Part shown: piece by piece, positions 47,719 through 59,162 of the stretch
How the letters are laid out: each line of letters begins with the position of its first letter
Position numbering within the stretch: position 1 is the first letter of the stretch
Origin: Nymphaea colorata
Lineage: Eukaryota > Streptophyta > Magnoliopsida > Nymphaeales > Nymphaeaceae
Assembly: GCF_008831285.2 (NCBI RefSeq)
Contig: NC_045144.1
Location: 8,285,886-8,349,885 of the forward strand
Length of the DNA: 64,000 bases
Reading direction: 5' to 3'
Position numbers and translations under genes: made by a program
The notes under the pieces: model-generated
What the model was told of the DNA's origin: nothing
Database searches by the model: none
The model's input: the letters and a program-made list of their open reading frames with translations, nothing else

Positions 47719-49330
47719 TAGTTGGAAAAGGTAAACTACTGAATTTAGCTTTAAGACATGCATCACAAGGAGAATCATGCTTGGAAATAGAAATGTTTTC
47801 ATTCAATGAAAAAGACTTATCAAATGAAGGATGTCCAAGTCTCATATGCCATATATGAGCTGTCTTATTACTAGGAGAAGCAAACAAAGCATGTGAAGTA
47901 GTTGGAAGAAGAAGATGGTAAAGTCCACCGCTCAAGTTATCCACTCCAATCAGCTTCCTCGACAAAGGGTCCTGAAAAGCACAACAGGTTGGAAGAAAAA
48001 CAGCAATACAATTAGTGGTCTTGGTGAACTTTAGAACTGATAATAAATTGTATTTAAAATTAGGAATATATAGGACATCAGTAAGCTGAATATTGGCTGA
48101 ATGGTAAACTGTTCCAGTAATAGAGACTAGTGTTTGATGTCCATTGGGTGGGTTAATGACACGATGTTTTGGTAGACTTTTGATATTAGAAAGCAAATGT
48201 AAATGAGGGGTCGTATGGTCTGAGGCTCCGGTGTCAATAATCCAAGGAAAATGAGTTGAGAATGATTGTTTACCTGCTAGATTAGCGACAGCTGGTGAAG
48301 CATCAACATTTAACTAAGATGCCAATTGACTGACCTGTTCTTCGGTAAGTTGTGACAAAACAGCACTGACTTTTACATTGTTTGCCAATGTTCCTCCCTG
48401 TTGTGCCTTTTCAATTTTAGATGAATCACCAGTTGAACCTGCAGCCTTAGGATGATTTGGAGGGTAACCATGAAGCACATAACATCGAGATTTTATATGC
48501 CCAAGCATTCCACAATGATCACATTTTGGTCGAGGACGATTGCGAGTAGCATTAGGCATCCTTGCCTTATTCCGTTTGGTATATGATGTAGGAGAAGACC
48601 TGGCAGCAAGAGCTATGTTATTGGATCCAGACATTTTTGGTGTGAGAAGACGTTGAGTCTCTTCTTGAAGCAACATAGTATATACCCTATTAATGTTGGG
48701 TAGAGGATCGATAGCAAGAATCTGACTTCGAAGATTGCTAAAACTTTCATTCAATACCATTAGGAACTGATAAACTTTTTCATGATCTTGACATGAATGA
48801 AACTCTTTAAACGCACCACAAGTACATGCAGACACAGTTGAATAAGATCCAAGTTCATCCCAAAAAGTTTTAAGTGTAGTGAAGTAGACAGCTAATGAAT
48901 TGCGTTCTTGGCGTAAATCAGATATCATCTTCTTAAATTGATAAATATGAGCAGCTTTACCTTGAGAGAAACGTTCTTGAAGATCAATCCAAACCTCGTG
49001 AGCTTCACTGGCATAGATAACGCTATTTGCTATTTCATTGGATAATGAGTTAAGAATCCATGATAGAACCAAGTCATTACAGCGAACCCATGGCATGTAG
49101 TCCGAGCTAGTGGTTGCGGGTTTTCAAATAGAACCATCAACAAATCCGAACTTGTTCTTGGCACTCAGGGCCATTTTCATTGCCCATCGCCATGTGAAAT
49201 AGTTGTCTCCAACAAGGGGATTGGTCACTAAAATAGCACCAGGATTATCAGAATGGTGCACGACGAAAGGTGACTCATTCTGATCACCAGAGATATCAGT
49301 CCGATCAACAAGAGGAGTTGTCGCCATAGT
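47719..49330 (-). pseudogene. Copia gag-protease polyprotein remnant
   Basis: The ATG at about 49330 (MATTPLVDRTD) begins the copia-type gag: PLVGDNYFTWRWAMKMALSA, then after a TGA (49124) WVRCNDLVLSWILNSL and the UBN2-like region. A zinc knuckle CDHCGMLGHIKSRC follows, then a TAA (48314), the protease motif WIIDTGASDH (near 48240) and a pre-integrase block with HIWHMRLGHPS and CDACLKAK. All pieces are in one frame, so only the two nonsense changes interrupt it before the truncation. Confidence 0.85.
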
Positions 49331-50138
49331 CAAAGAGAGGGCAGTAGGAGAGCGGCAGAGGCACCGGGCTGTTGAGCGCTCGAGCGGGTGATTCAGGAGC
49401 ACTTGAGCGGATGAGATTTGGACGTTGGAGCGGTCGAGGGAAAAGATGGGGTGCTCGAGTGAGCGATGCAGGAGCACTCGAACAGGTTTGGGCGCTCGGG
49501 CGAATAGAGCCTTGAGCGGGCGCTGAAGAATCGCAGCAGGAGAAAACCCTAGCTTGGGCTTTTGAGATATAGCCGCCAAAAAGAAAGTGCCATCGTGTGA
49601 AGAGCCTTGATGGAGACCTCCCGATCTCAATAGCCCACGAGCCGGTCAGGGAGCCTGGCGAACGGGCGACAGTGGTCCGAGCATCTGCAGTCTCCTTCTT
49701 CTCTTCGAAAACGGAGGAACGGGCGCTGGAGCGAAGAAGCGGGCGGACGGAGAAGATCGCTCGCTCAGGTGGTGCAGGAACGGGCGGAGGTGGAACTCGA
49801 GCGGATGAGAAGCGGCTCTGAAACAGAACGCTCAACAATTGAGTGAACAGAGCAGCTAGATGAGAAGCGGCTTTGAAACAGAACGCTCAACAATCGAGCG
49901 GGCATAGCAGCTCCAGCAGGTGCTCGAGCAGGCAGAGCTGGAGCAGACGAAGCTTGGGACGGTTTTCCCTTTTCAACCCCAACAAAGGAGGAATAACCGT
50001 GGAGGGAACCAGAATCACCTCAGGGAAGGGGGGAACAGAGAATATAACCACACGCTCCACGGGGGACTTCCTTGTTACGCAGAAAACAGAGGATGTCGGA
50101 AGAGATACAGGGAACGAAGCAGAGAGAGTGGCCAGAAA
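49331..50138 (-). other. GC-rich leader of the minus-strand copia element
   Basis: A leader of about 0.8 kb rich in GAGCG/CTCGAGC motifs. It contains a 55-bp tandem duplication (49804-49858 and 49859-49913). Open frames here follow composition and show no domain. Confidence 0.6.
49804..49913. repeat. 55-bp tandem duplication in the copia leader
   Basis: Two adjacent units starting GATGAGAAGCGGCT and differing at several positions near their ends. Confidence 0.85.
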
Positions 50139-50159
50139 CGACTCTTGGCTCTGATACCA
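50139..50159 (-). promoter_or_regulatory. Primer-binding site of the minus-strand copia element
   Basis: Reads TGGTATCAGAGCCAAGAG on the minus strand directly next to the LTR; complementary to initiator Met-tRNA. Confidence 0.9.
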
Positions 50160-50474
50160 TGTGAAGAAAGGCGTGCGGAAAAGAGAGAGAAGAGAAAAAC
50201 GAGTGAGCCAAAAGAGATGATTTTCATTTCTCATATGATGGGGTATTTATACAAGTTTACAGGTACGTACAAATCCCACAAGTTTTGGGATTGAAAGATC
50301 ATAATATGTGATTGACAACAATACAAGGAAAGATTATAATTTCTTTCCTGAAATATTCTTTCCTGAAATCTTACTTTCTGATTTTCTTGATTCCTGAAAA
50401 TTGCTGATTTTCCTCTCCAATACTCTTCGTATTCCATTTCTCGCGCGATTGCGTAGGGAAGATATTACTCCACA
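50160..50474 (-). repeat. LTR of the minus-strand copia element
   Basis: 315 bp bounded by TGTGGAG and CTTCACA on the minus strand. It contains TATAAATA near 50246-50255 (minus). The second LTR is missing, so age and target duplication cannot be read. Confidence 0.75.
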
Positions 50475-51118
50475 GAGAGCGGTTTTCAAAGTTCTCTTAC
50501 AAGAAATTCGATCCTAAAGAGGGAATCACAACTGACGAACTTGCTGATCGCACTTTCATTTAGTCCTGCTTCGTGCAGTCTAGGGCACGACAACCGTCCG
50601 AGAGGATGTTCGACTAGAAAATTATTTACAGGTCTCGTTGTTTTTCTGTTCATGATTGCGATTGCCATCGTTTGGAGAAACAGTTTTGATCTTCTGCAGG
50701 TAATGCAACAACTATGAGGAAGCAGCTTTGGAAATGGACGAGTTTGTCCCTTAAATTTGAGTTCATGCTAGTCCCATAGTTTCGCGCAAGAAGATCTTTT
50801 GTAAATGTCATATTTGTCCCGTTCGATAATGGCTACTATCCTTCCTAAATTAAATCTTTGCATCAGGGACGAATTTGCTTACAAAACTTACTCACTTACA
50901 TTCTCCCGCGAAATTTGAGGGGTTCTCTTGTCATTGTAGGAAAGTTCAGGGGTGAGATCGTATAGAATGAATCGTGCAAGTGACACTAGAGAGAGTCAAA
51001 AGTGATTGTGTTTGACACTAGCAAGTGACCATGGAATGGTACTCATATTTTTATCTTTCGCTCGCTGTTAGAAACTACGAGACGGGACCTTCCGACGCCT
51101 GTGAAGAGGAACAATAAG
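50475..51118. promoter_or_regulatory. Region upstream of the CCCH zinc-finger gene
   Basis: About 640 bp between the copia LTR and the gene's ATG. It should hold the promoter and 5' UTR. I see no clear TATA box. Confidence 0.4.
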
Positions 51119-51267
51119 ATGGAGGACGGGGACGTGGTTGTCATTGACGGCGACATCATCACTAGTTCAGCCTCCACCGGAACCTGGCCGAGGTCATCCC
51201 CTGCAGCCGCCGGATCTTCATTGCCGCGACTTAAGATGAAAATGTGCTGGTTTTGGGAGGAGACGGG

Positions 51268-51539
51268 TGTTGGGATAAAAATGCGGATAAACACGAATCT
51301 ATTAAAAAAGATTCAACAACGAAGTATAACCCAAACTGATCATGCAATAAGTAACGGATCAACGACAAAGCAATCACAATCACCAACTGCACAAGAAGAA
51401 TTTTACGTGGAAAACCCCTCAAAAACAATGAGGGTAAAAATCACGGGGTACTACGACCCAAACTCAATCCACTATGATCAATGATATAAGTTGTCCCACG
51501 AGGGGCTAGACAAAGCCAACCCTCCAACAATAATATCTC
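51268..51539 (-). repeat. Inverted LTR end, left arm
   Basis: Starts TGTTGGGATAAAAATGCGG, matching the reverse complement of the right LTR terminus (53195-53466). It joins pol sequence at ATATCTC|GAGCAG. Confidence 0.9.
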
Positions 51540-52773
51540 GAGCAGATGGATGTGAAGACAGCTTTTCTTCATGGTGATCTTGATGAGGAAATATACATGA
51601 TGCAGCCCGAAGGTTTTCTTGTAAAATGTAAAGAAAACCATGTTTGCAGATTAAAGAAAAGCTTGTATGGTTTGAAGCAGACACCTAAGCAGTGGTACAA
51701 AAAGTTCGAGTCATTTATGGGGGAGTATGGCTACACCAAGACTACTTCAGATCACTGCGTCTTTGTGAAGAAATTCTCAGGTAATGATTTTTTCATTTTA
51801 TTGATTTATGTTGATGACATGCTTATTGTTGGCAATAATATCTCAAGAATTTCAAACTTGAAAAAGGAGTTGAGTAAGTCTTTTGCTATGAAAGACTTGG
51901 GACCTGCTAGTCAGATTTTGAGTATGAAGATCACGCGAGATAGGAAGTCAAAGAAGTTATGGCTATCTCAGGAGAAGTACATTGAGAAAGTACTTCAAAG
52001 ATTTCACATGGACAAGGCAAAGCCTGTTAGCACCCCTCTTGCAGCGCATTTCAAGTTGAGCACCAAGCAAAGTCCAATGACAGATTCAGAAAAGGAAGAT
52101 ATGGAGAAGATTCCCTATGCCTCAGTTACAGGTAGTCTGATGTATGCTATGGCCTGATATTGCTCATTCAGTTGGAGTTATTAGTTGGTTTGTCTCAAGT
52201 CTAGGAAAGAAACATTGGGAAGCAGTTAAATGGATTTTGAGATATCTTCGTGGGACTAGCAGTTTTTCACTTTGTTTTGTGGCAGAAAAATCTATTCTTG
52301 TTGGCTATACAGATTCAGACATGACAGGAAACATCGATGGGAGAAGATCTATATCTGGATATTTATTGACATATGCAGGTGGTGCAGTTTCTTGACAATC
52401 CAGACTTCAAAAATGTGTAACATTATCTACTACTGAAGCAGAGTTTATTGCAGCTACAGAGGCGAGCAAGGAGCTCCTATGGATGAAGAGGTTCATGTAG
52501 GAACTTCAGTTCAGTCAAGACGAGTATGTGTTTTACTATGACAGTCAGAGTGCTACTCACCTTTAAAAGAATTCTACTTTTCATGCAAAGTCAAAGCATA
52601 TAGACGTGAGGTATCATTGGATACGTGATGTTCTAGAGTCGAAGCAGCTTGTTCTTGATAAGATCCATACAGATGATAATCCTGCAGATATGATGACAAA
52701 GTCTCTACCTAAAGAGAAGCATGATATGTGTAAAGACTTAGTTAGGATGACTGCCTTTAAGGCAGTATATTAA
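51540..52773 (+). pseudogene. Copia RT/RNase H remnant inside the insertion
   Basis: Begins inside RT at QMDVKTAFLHGDLDEEIYM, then SLYGLKQTPKQWYKKF, the YVDDM catalytic block and GSLMYAM. About 11 bases are missing just before PDIAHSVG, shifting the frame. RNase H follows (ILVGYTDSDMTGNIDGRRS, TTEAEFIAATEASKE, KSKHIDVRYHWIRD) with stops at about 52393, 52498 and 52564. The remnant resembles Tnt1-type copia elements. Confidence 0.85.
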
Positions 52774-52811
52774 TTTTGTTCATTTTTGCAGGTATGTTTC
52801 CTCTCTTGAAG

Positions 52812-52823
52812 CTGGAGGGAGCT
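52812..52823 (+). promoter_or_regulatory. Polypurine tract of the insertion
   Basis: CTGGAGGGAGC lies directly before the LTR start TGTTGGG. Confidence 0.7.
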
Positions 52824-53466
52824 TGTTGGGTCGGGTCCAGCCTCAAGAGAGGACCCGACCCGGCCCGTCACTTAAGTGACGGGTGGGAGAAATAGGGGAG
52901 GGCACCCGACGGTGCCCCCATCCCTCTTACGTCTCTCTTTCTTAGGTTTTTGTTTTGGGGAAAAAGAAAAGGGAGCTCTCTTGTGGCTGAGCTCTTTTGT
53001 GGCTGCACACCAAGAGGAGAGAAGGAGAAGAGGAGAGGAGAGAAGGAGAAGAGGAAGGCAAGGAAGAGAAGGTTGCCAGCTCTTGGCTCGAGCAAGATTC
53101 GATTCCAAGGAGGAAGCCAGACGCATCTCCTCTCAATCCACGGTTTCCGCATTCAATCGGTGATATTTCTCTTGTTTTCTCATATAGCTTTGGTGAGATA
53201 TTATTGTTGGAGGGTTGACTTTGTGTATCCGCTCGTGGGACAACTTATATCATTGATCATAGTGAATTGAGTTTGGGTCGTAGTACCCCGTGGTTTTTAC
53301 CCTCATTGTTTTTGAGGTGTTTTCCACGTAAAAATCTTCTTGTGCAGTTTGTGATTGTGATTGCTTTGTCGTTGATCCGTTACTTATTGCATGATCAGTT
53401 TGGGCTACACTTCGTTGTTGAATCTTTTTTAGTAGATTCGTGTTTATCCGTATTTTTATCCGAACA
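52824..53466 (+). repeat. Right LTR of the insertion
   Basis: 643 bp, starting TGTTGGGTCGGG and ending TCCGAACA, followed by the ACGGG target duplication. It includes a purine-rich stretch (about 53010-53065). Confidence 0.85.
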
Positions 53467-56279
53467 ACGGGTGCATGCTGTTACGGTGCCAACTGCAAGG
53501 TGCTCTATTTCTCTGTCTTTCTGTATGTATGTATGTGTGGTACATTAGGTGCAACCTGCTCTATCTCTCCCTCTTTCTGATTTGGTTCACTCTTGGAATG
53601 ATTATTAGGAGGAGAGTCCACTAATACGATGCAACCATAGTTGTACTGGCAAGCTTGACATGGTTATAGAAATCGTAAGCTCGTTCAATGGGACTCAAGA
53701 AACAATGGTTATACTCTGAAAAGAAATAACCGGTGACATGTCGTGGACCATTTAACCTTCCAAGTCTGAAAGCCGTATTCACTAGAACCGGCAGGCACCT
53801 TAGTTAGAACATACTCTGAAAATTTTCAATATGTTGGTTTTGATGTTTGCTCGTGGAAACATAAAAAACAAGCCGACAATAGCTAGGGCGCAGCTAATAT
53901 TCATCAATCGCAGGTCAAACTATAGGTTATGAACATAACCTATACAACTTGCTAGCAGTTCCATTCGGATGATGAGGTGAGATTTGATCTGGCAAGCTCT
54001 TACCTCTTTTTACAACCAGTCAGTATAAATGACCTCAACTTTAGCTTCCACAAGTTATTTTTAGTTTACCAACTTGTGTTTTAATTAGTTTACACATGAA
54101 GAAAATGTAGTCTCCCTTAAACACAAAAAGTGAATATAGTCTGACTCAATAGTTGTAAATTAGTGGACAATGTGTCATAACAGCAAAATAAGTGACGCAG
54201 AATTTGAAGTTATAAGCACAAGCAGAGTGATGAGATCAATTAGCACGTTAGCTGTGTTTGACGAGTTATGTGTGACTCCATAACACATTGTTACTGCCTT
54301 ACAAATCTGTCTTAAAAATTCCTATAACAAGTGTTTCATGGATCTGGTTCATTTTTAAGTAGATTCCTAGTACAATAAGAATGAGTCTATATTTGAAAGG
54401 ATCTGGTAGAGTGTGCATGTCTTTGCTTAGTTATATCTGCATTAATATATGTGATATGTGGTTCTAATAGTTCATTCTCACACCTATGCGGTTGCAGTTT
54501 GCACATGGGAGGCCCACAAATAAGCTCGAGGTGCGGCCCATGCCACCCACGAACAACGCCGAGGTGCAGCCGGTGCCTCCAACGATCATGCCCAAGGTAT
54601 GGAATATCAGTTCACTAAATTTAGTTTTTCTAAACAGAAATTTCAGGTAGAAAGCGGTTCTTTACTTTAGAGCTTGTACTACATCCAGAGGTCATGCCGC
54701 CACACTCATCACGTTCGGCGAGTAAAGAACGTGGGCTTGGTACCAAGCTCTTGTTCAATCCAATTTGTTTCGGAATTTCGTTTCTTCATCATGTCACCAC
54801 GCACGACATGAAACCAAACCTTCTTCTTGGAAAAAAGTCAATTTCATATTTTTGTTTCGGTCGCGAGTAAAGAAACCGTGGGGTCAAGAATCGCTGGCCT
54901 GACTGTTTGGCATGTGGAAATTTTCATCATTGCCATTCCCCCCTTTAGAAGCCCATGTTTAAGAGCGCCTTTTTTTAAAAAAAAAAACTTGAGAAAATTA
55001 GAACTGTGGTATCGAACTTCTTCATTCTTGTGACGTATGACTTATCCTTGTGATGATGAATTACAAACTATTTGCTATTTTTTTTTTTACCTTTTACCGT
55101 TGATGCATGTTTTTGTCTTGAATAAATTTCCATTTGATGGACACAACCACCTAAGAAACTTGAAGAATCACAAGCCTCGAACAGCCTCTACCAAGGGTCC
55201 ATGCGAAGGAATTGATTCGTGTCTTTTGCATTTGGGCAGGTCAGCAGACCTAGGGTGTTAAGCACACCTCGCGAAGTGGCGCAAAACGAAGAGGAAAAGA
55301 AAATAATGCCGCAGACGGCGGAATTCGAGGCTTTGGTGGACTCATTTATCAATCCCAAGCCTGATGTGGCCCGCAACAAGCGAAGGGTACCCATCTTTGA
55401 GTCTCTAACGGATCCCACTCAAAGGGAGTATTGGCTGAAACTTGGGTCTAAGCCTCCTCCTGAGCATTAGTTGGGTCAGAGTTTTCTCCTTCAAACTTTT
55501 TACAGTCCCCTCTTGGCATTTGCTAACTGCCTTTGTTTGTGTCAACTGGTTTTCTAAGTTCTTGTTGAGGATCGATTGGAGATGTGATTGCTTCGGATAG
55601 TGCTTCGCCGTGATATGTAGGCCAGCTTGCATGTTTAGATTTTGAGGGTTCGATCCAATCACACCTACTAGTTGAGTTTGCTTTTTGCCATCTAAATAAG
55701 TTTCATTGCTTTCAAACTTAAATCTTAAAAGCATATGATTAAATTTTTGCATCCAACTGTATGATTAAATTTTTGAATTGTGAATGACATCTAGATTAAA
55801 AGCAACACCTGTAAAATCCAAGTCGGGCTTGTGTTCCTGTAGCAATCCCGGGGTGAAAAGATTAGATCATAATTGACAAACCCATCATTCAGAATCGAAT
55901 CGATAGATGACTGGGTCCATTAGTGAACTTGGGATTTGGTGGGTTTACTAGTGGACTTGGTTAAGTTTTAAAGCAACTCAAATCGGGCTAGTCAGGGCGA
56001 GTCCAGGTGAGGCAGACTAACCTTGACTCGTGGCCAGGTTTTCTAACATTCCCAGCTAACTTGAGCGATTTCCAAACCAAGCCAATTTGAGATCGATCTA
56101 TCCATTGAGAGACAACTGAAACTGAATGGCTGGCACCACACAAAGCTTTGAGAGATGTGAAAAATACTAATTTTCATTTTTACAAAATCTTCCGTCTATT
56201 CACGACCCGAACCATATGCTACTATTTTCCCACACAACAAAATAATGCATTCGATTCAAGCCTTGAACTCAAAGTACCG

Positions 56280-57425
56280 ATCCCAATCCAAATTTTGATC
56301 TCCATCTTAGTGTCAGACTCAACTTAGATCAAATCTGTATCTCAAAGCCCAATCCAAATCCAAAAATCAAAATTTGGATCCATTTCAGATCCAAACTATG
56401 AAATTTAGATAAAAAAAATATCACTTTTGGATGCATTCAGATCCGAACTACCACTTCCACTTGGGTCCAAACTATCGCTTTCAAAACATTTAGATCCAAG
56501 TATCACTTTCGGAACCATTTAGATCCAAACTATCGCTGTTAGATCCATTTGGATCCATACTATAACTTTCAGATTTCATTCTGATCCAAATTAACCCACG
56601 GATCCTTCTGGATCCAAATTATCGCTATCAAATTTATTCAGATCCAAACAATTACTCTCAGATCCGTCCAGATCCAAACTATTGCCCTTGGATACAAACC
56701 TCAGTTCAGGAACCAACGTGGATCTAAATCTTACTTTTAGATCCAGTTCAGATCCAAACAATACTTTGTGATCCATTCTACACCCAAATAAGAACATTGC
56801 GATCCAAAGTCCAAAATTCAAAAACGAAACTCATAATCCTGATCCAAAATTCCTTTTCTGACTACTAAACGCCGAAAACCCGATACGGCATGCACAAGCC
56901 CAAAGCAGCCTTCATTTTGACTTTGAAAATACCCAAAATACCCTTGATTTGTAACCCTAGAATTTAACTTCAAAAATACTTAAAATAACTTCAATTTACT
57001 GAAATACTCCTGATTTTCTTTTATTTTTCCAGAATTACCTGTGTTTTTCAAAAAATAAAAAAAATAAAAAATTGAAGAAAATCTTGCCCAACACGCCGAT
57101 GAGGATACTAATATCATTAACCCCAACGATAATATCATCAATACTACCATCCAAACTATCACTGTTGGATCCACTTGGATCCAAACTATCGCTCTCAAAA
57201 CATTTAGATCCAAGTATCACTTTTGGAACCATTTAGGTCCAAACTATTGCTTTTAGATCCAATCAGGTCCATACTATAACTTTCAGATTTCATTCTGATC
57301 CAAATTCACCCATGGATTCTTTTGGATCCAAATTATCGCTATCAAATTTATTCAGATCCAAACAATTACTCTCAGATCCATCCAGATCCAAACTATCGCC
57401 CCTGGATACAAACCTCAGTTCAGGA
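56280..57425. repeat. Degenerate GATCCAAA repeat with a 241-bp duplicated block
   Basis: Short units with GATCCAAACTATCGCT and ATTYAGATCCA recur many times. A 241-bp block (56471-56711) is repeated at 57185-57425 with equal length and only scattered substitutions. About 470 bp of unrelated sequence lies between. Confidence 0.85.
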
Positions 57426-58185
57426 TCTAAAATTCAAATAAAGAAAAGTCATATTCGAAACCAAAATAAAAATTTTACAATCTGAATCTAATTTTTATAT
57501 TTATATCCGAATTCGAATTCGAATCTAAATTTTAATCTGGGTTTCGTCAATTTTCAAAATTTAATAGCATTGGATACAAGATATTTGTCTAAAAATGAAT
57601 CTGATCTAAATTCGATAAGATATTTATGTATATTCGAATCCGACCCGATTTCTTAATTGGATAATAAATTTTTTTCCATGTTCGAATCTTTGGGATCGGT
57701 CGGATATGGGAGTCAAATTGAATATGTTAGCATTCTTATTGGCGTCATAATGAGCGTGCGCAAGACACATGCATACTTTTTGCAAAAAAAAAAAAAAAAC
57801 ATGGATGGTGTGGCACTAGCCTGCCCAGGGAAACCCCTTGCACATTACTCATGTCACCAAAGATCATGCCACCCTGTTCTCTGAGCAGTTCGGATCATGT
57901 GTTGTTAGGCCAAATTATACATCTAATCTTGTGACAATTCATATTTGATTCATACAAATTAACATACTTTCCATGCATATACTATTTTGCTCATATGATG
58001 CATCACAACATGGGCTCCGCATGTATTAATATCAAATATAACATGCTTTGAATAAATCACGTAGTAGAGATTCATAACCATTAAAATCAAAATCAATTTA
58101 TAAGTCACATGTCCACAAACACATATACCCATTTGCTAACACAAAAGCCTGGATCAAAAAACGTGTATTTACGCATGAATGCACT

Positions 58186-58206
58186 ATATATATATATATA
58201 TATATA
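58186..58206. repeat. (TA)n microsatellite
   Basis: A TA run followed by a short GATA run. Confidence 0.85.
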
Positions 58207-59099
58207 GATAGATAGATGAGGTCTATTGAGTGGATTCTATTATCTGTGTATGTACTTCATAATGTTTTAATTAACCCACGATGGTGCCTCTTTTTATTAT
58301 AAGAAGCATAATCCTATAACCTAACTTGTTCCAAAGAAGAAGTTAAGAGTCAATTGGTGTCCCGCATGATGGGTGCAGTTTGCAAGTCTTCACATCATTA
58401 ATTAAGGAGTAAAGTCACTTATTATTGGGGCCTAACTACATTCCTCCTTGAAATAATGCATGTTCTGTCAACTTGCGCTTTCTTTACTCGAAAGATATTA
58501 GATTAAGCGACAAAACATAGCCACAAAACACATTCTTCTAGCGCGTCACAAGCTCAAGTTATATCTGACTATATTATATCCTCCTAAGTTAATGTATATG
58601 TATATGTAAAGTTTAAAAATTTTACTTTAATATATATATAAATTTTGAAAAGTTTTATTCAACCTTTTGTTAAAATTTTGAAATTGTAGTTTGGCCCTTG
58701 CAACAAAAAAAAATTGTAGCTCCGGCCCCGCCTACTGCAAACAAGTTCCTTTTTCCAAATTGAAAAAAAAAAACCATCGGCACCCCTATCTAAAATTGAG
58801 ATCCTTTTGTAATTTAATTTAAGGTTTTTCAAATTTTCACGTATTTTGCACGAATCGGTCCCTCGAATATTTCACCAATAACAGATGAGATCAACTCATT
58901 ATGTTTACTTTTATATATAACAAATTTTGGGTCCTAAAATTATGATAACATCAAGTATTTCATAATCGAAATGTAGTCATGCACTTTCATGGCTTCGCTG
59001 CCATGTCATGTCATCTCGTCATACTCTATACGTCTCTGCTTCGTCATAAAAGCTTACCTATGATGTACAGATATTCAATGTATAAGATTGATTATTTGT

Positions 59100-59117
59100 A
59101 ATATATATATATATATA
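59100..59117. repeat. (TA)n microsatellite
   Basis: A short TA run just downstream (minus sense) of the truncated kinase fragment. Confidence 0.85.
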
Positions 59118-59162
59118 GGTAGAGTGAATCAATCTCAAAATGTGACTAATTTAATTTATTAC

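Larger units (their letters stand above)
47718..50474 (-). mobile_element. Truncated Ty1/copia element, minus strand
   Basis: One LTR (50160-50474), a Met-tRNA primer site, a leader and the gag-protease part of the polyprotein remain. The element is cut in the pre-integrase/integrase region by the junction with pararetroviral RNase H at about 47718. Integrase core, RT, RNase H and the second LTR are absent. Confidence 0.85.
51268..53466 (+). mobile_element. Copia-derived insertion with inverted LTR ends
   Basis: 2199 bp flanked by perfect ACGGG duplications (51263-51267 and 53467-53471). Left part: 272 bp (51268-51539) that is the reverse complement of the right LTR's last 272 bp. Then pol from the middle of RT, the rest of RT and RNase H, a purine tract and a complete LTR (52824-53466). 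The 5' LTR, primer site, gag, protease and integrase are all missing. The arms differ by roughly 5% and have equal length, so the event is not very recent. Confidence 0.85.
51119..55470 (+). pseudogene. CCCH zinc-finger protein gene, split by a retrotransposon insertion
   Basis: The ATG at 51119 starts MEDGDVVVIDGDIITSSAST. Exon 1 runs to 51267 and resumes at 53472-53499 after a 2199-bp insertion plus the 5-bp target duplication. Exon 2 is 54498-54596 and exon 3 is 55240-55470 (TAG stop). Without the insertion all phases fit and give 168 codons. The zinc finger CWFWEETGACCYGANCKFAH has exact C-x8-C-x5-C-x3-H spacing (codons 48-67) and would bind single-stranded RNA. The insertion falls between the first and second Cys, and exon 2 begins just before the FAHG. 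The C-terminus has VDSFINPKPDVARNKRR and a DPTQREYW motif that I do not recognise. With the insertion the exon reads into LTR sequence and stops at 51482-51484. Another allele, or splicing around the insertion, could still be functional. Confidence 0.7.
55471..59162. other. Intergenic DNA with a GATCCAAA repeat field
   Basis: No supported gene. From about 56280 to 57425 the sequence is dominated by degenerate units of about 25 bp containing GATCCAAACTATCRCT. The rest is AT-rich with a TA microsatellite near 58186-58206. Confidence 0.6.

Noticed and set aside
49305-49838. 177-codon minus-strand frame
   Set aside because: Composition-driven frame in the GC-rich copia leader, overlapping the gag start in another frame.
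51101-51484. 127-codon frame taken as one protein
   Set aside because: It starts at GTG and its C-terminal half is inverted LTR sequence. The true exon starts at ATG 51119 and ends at the insertion.
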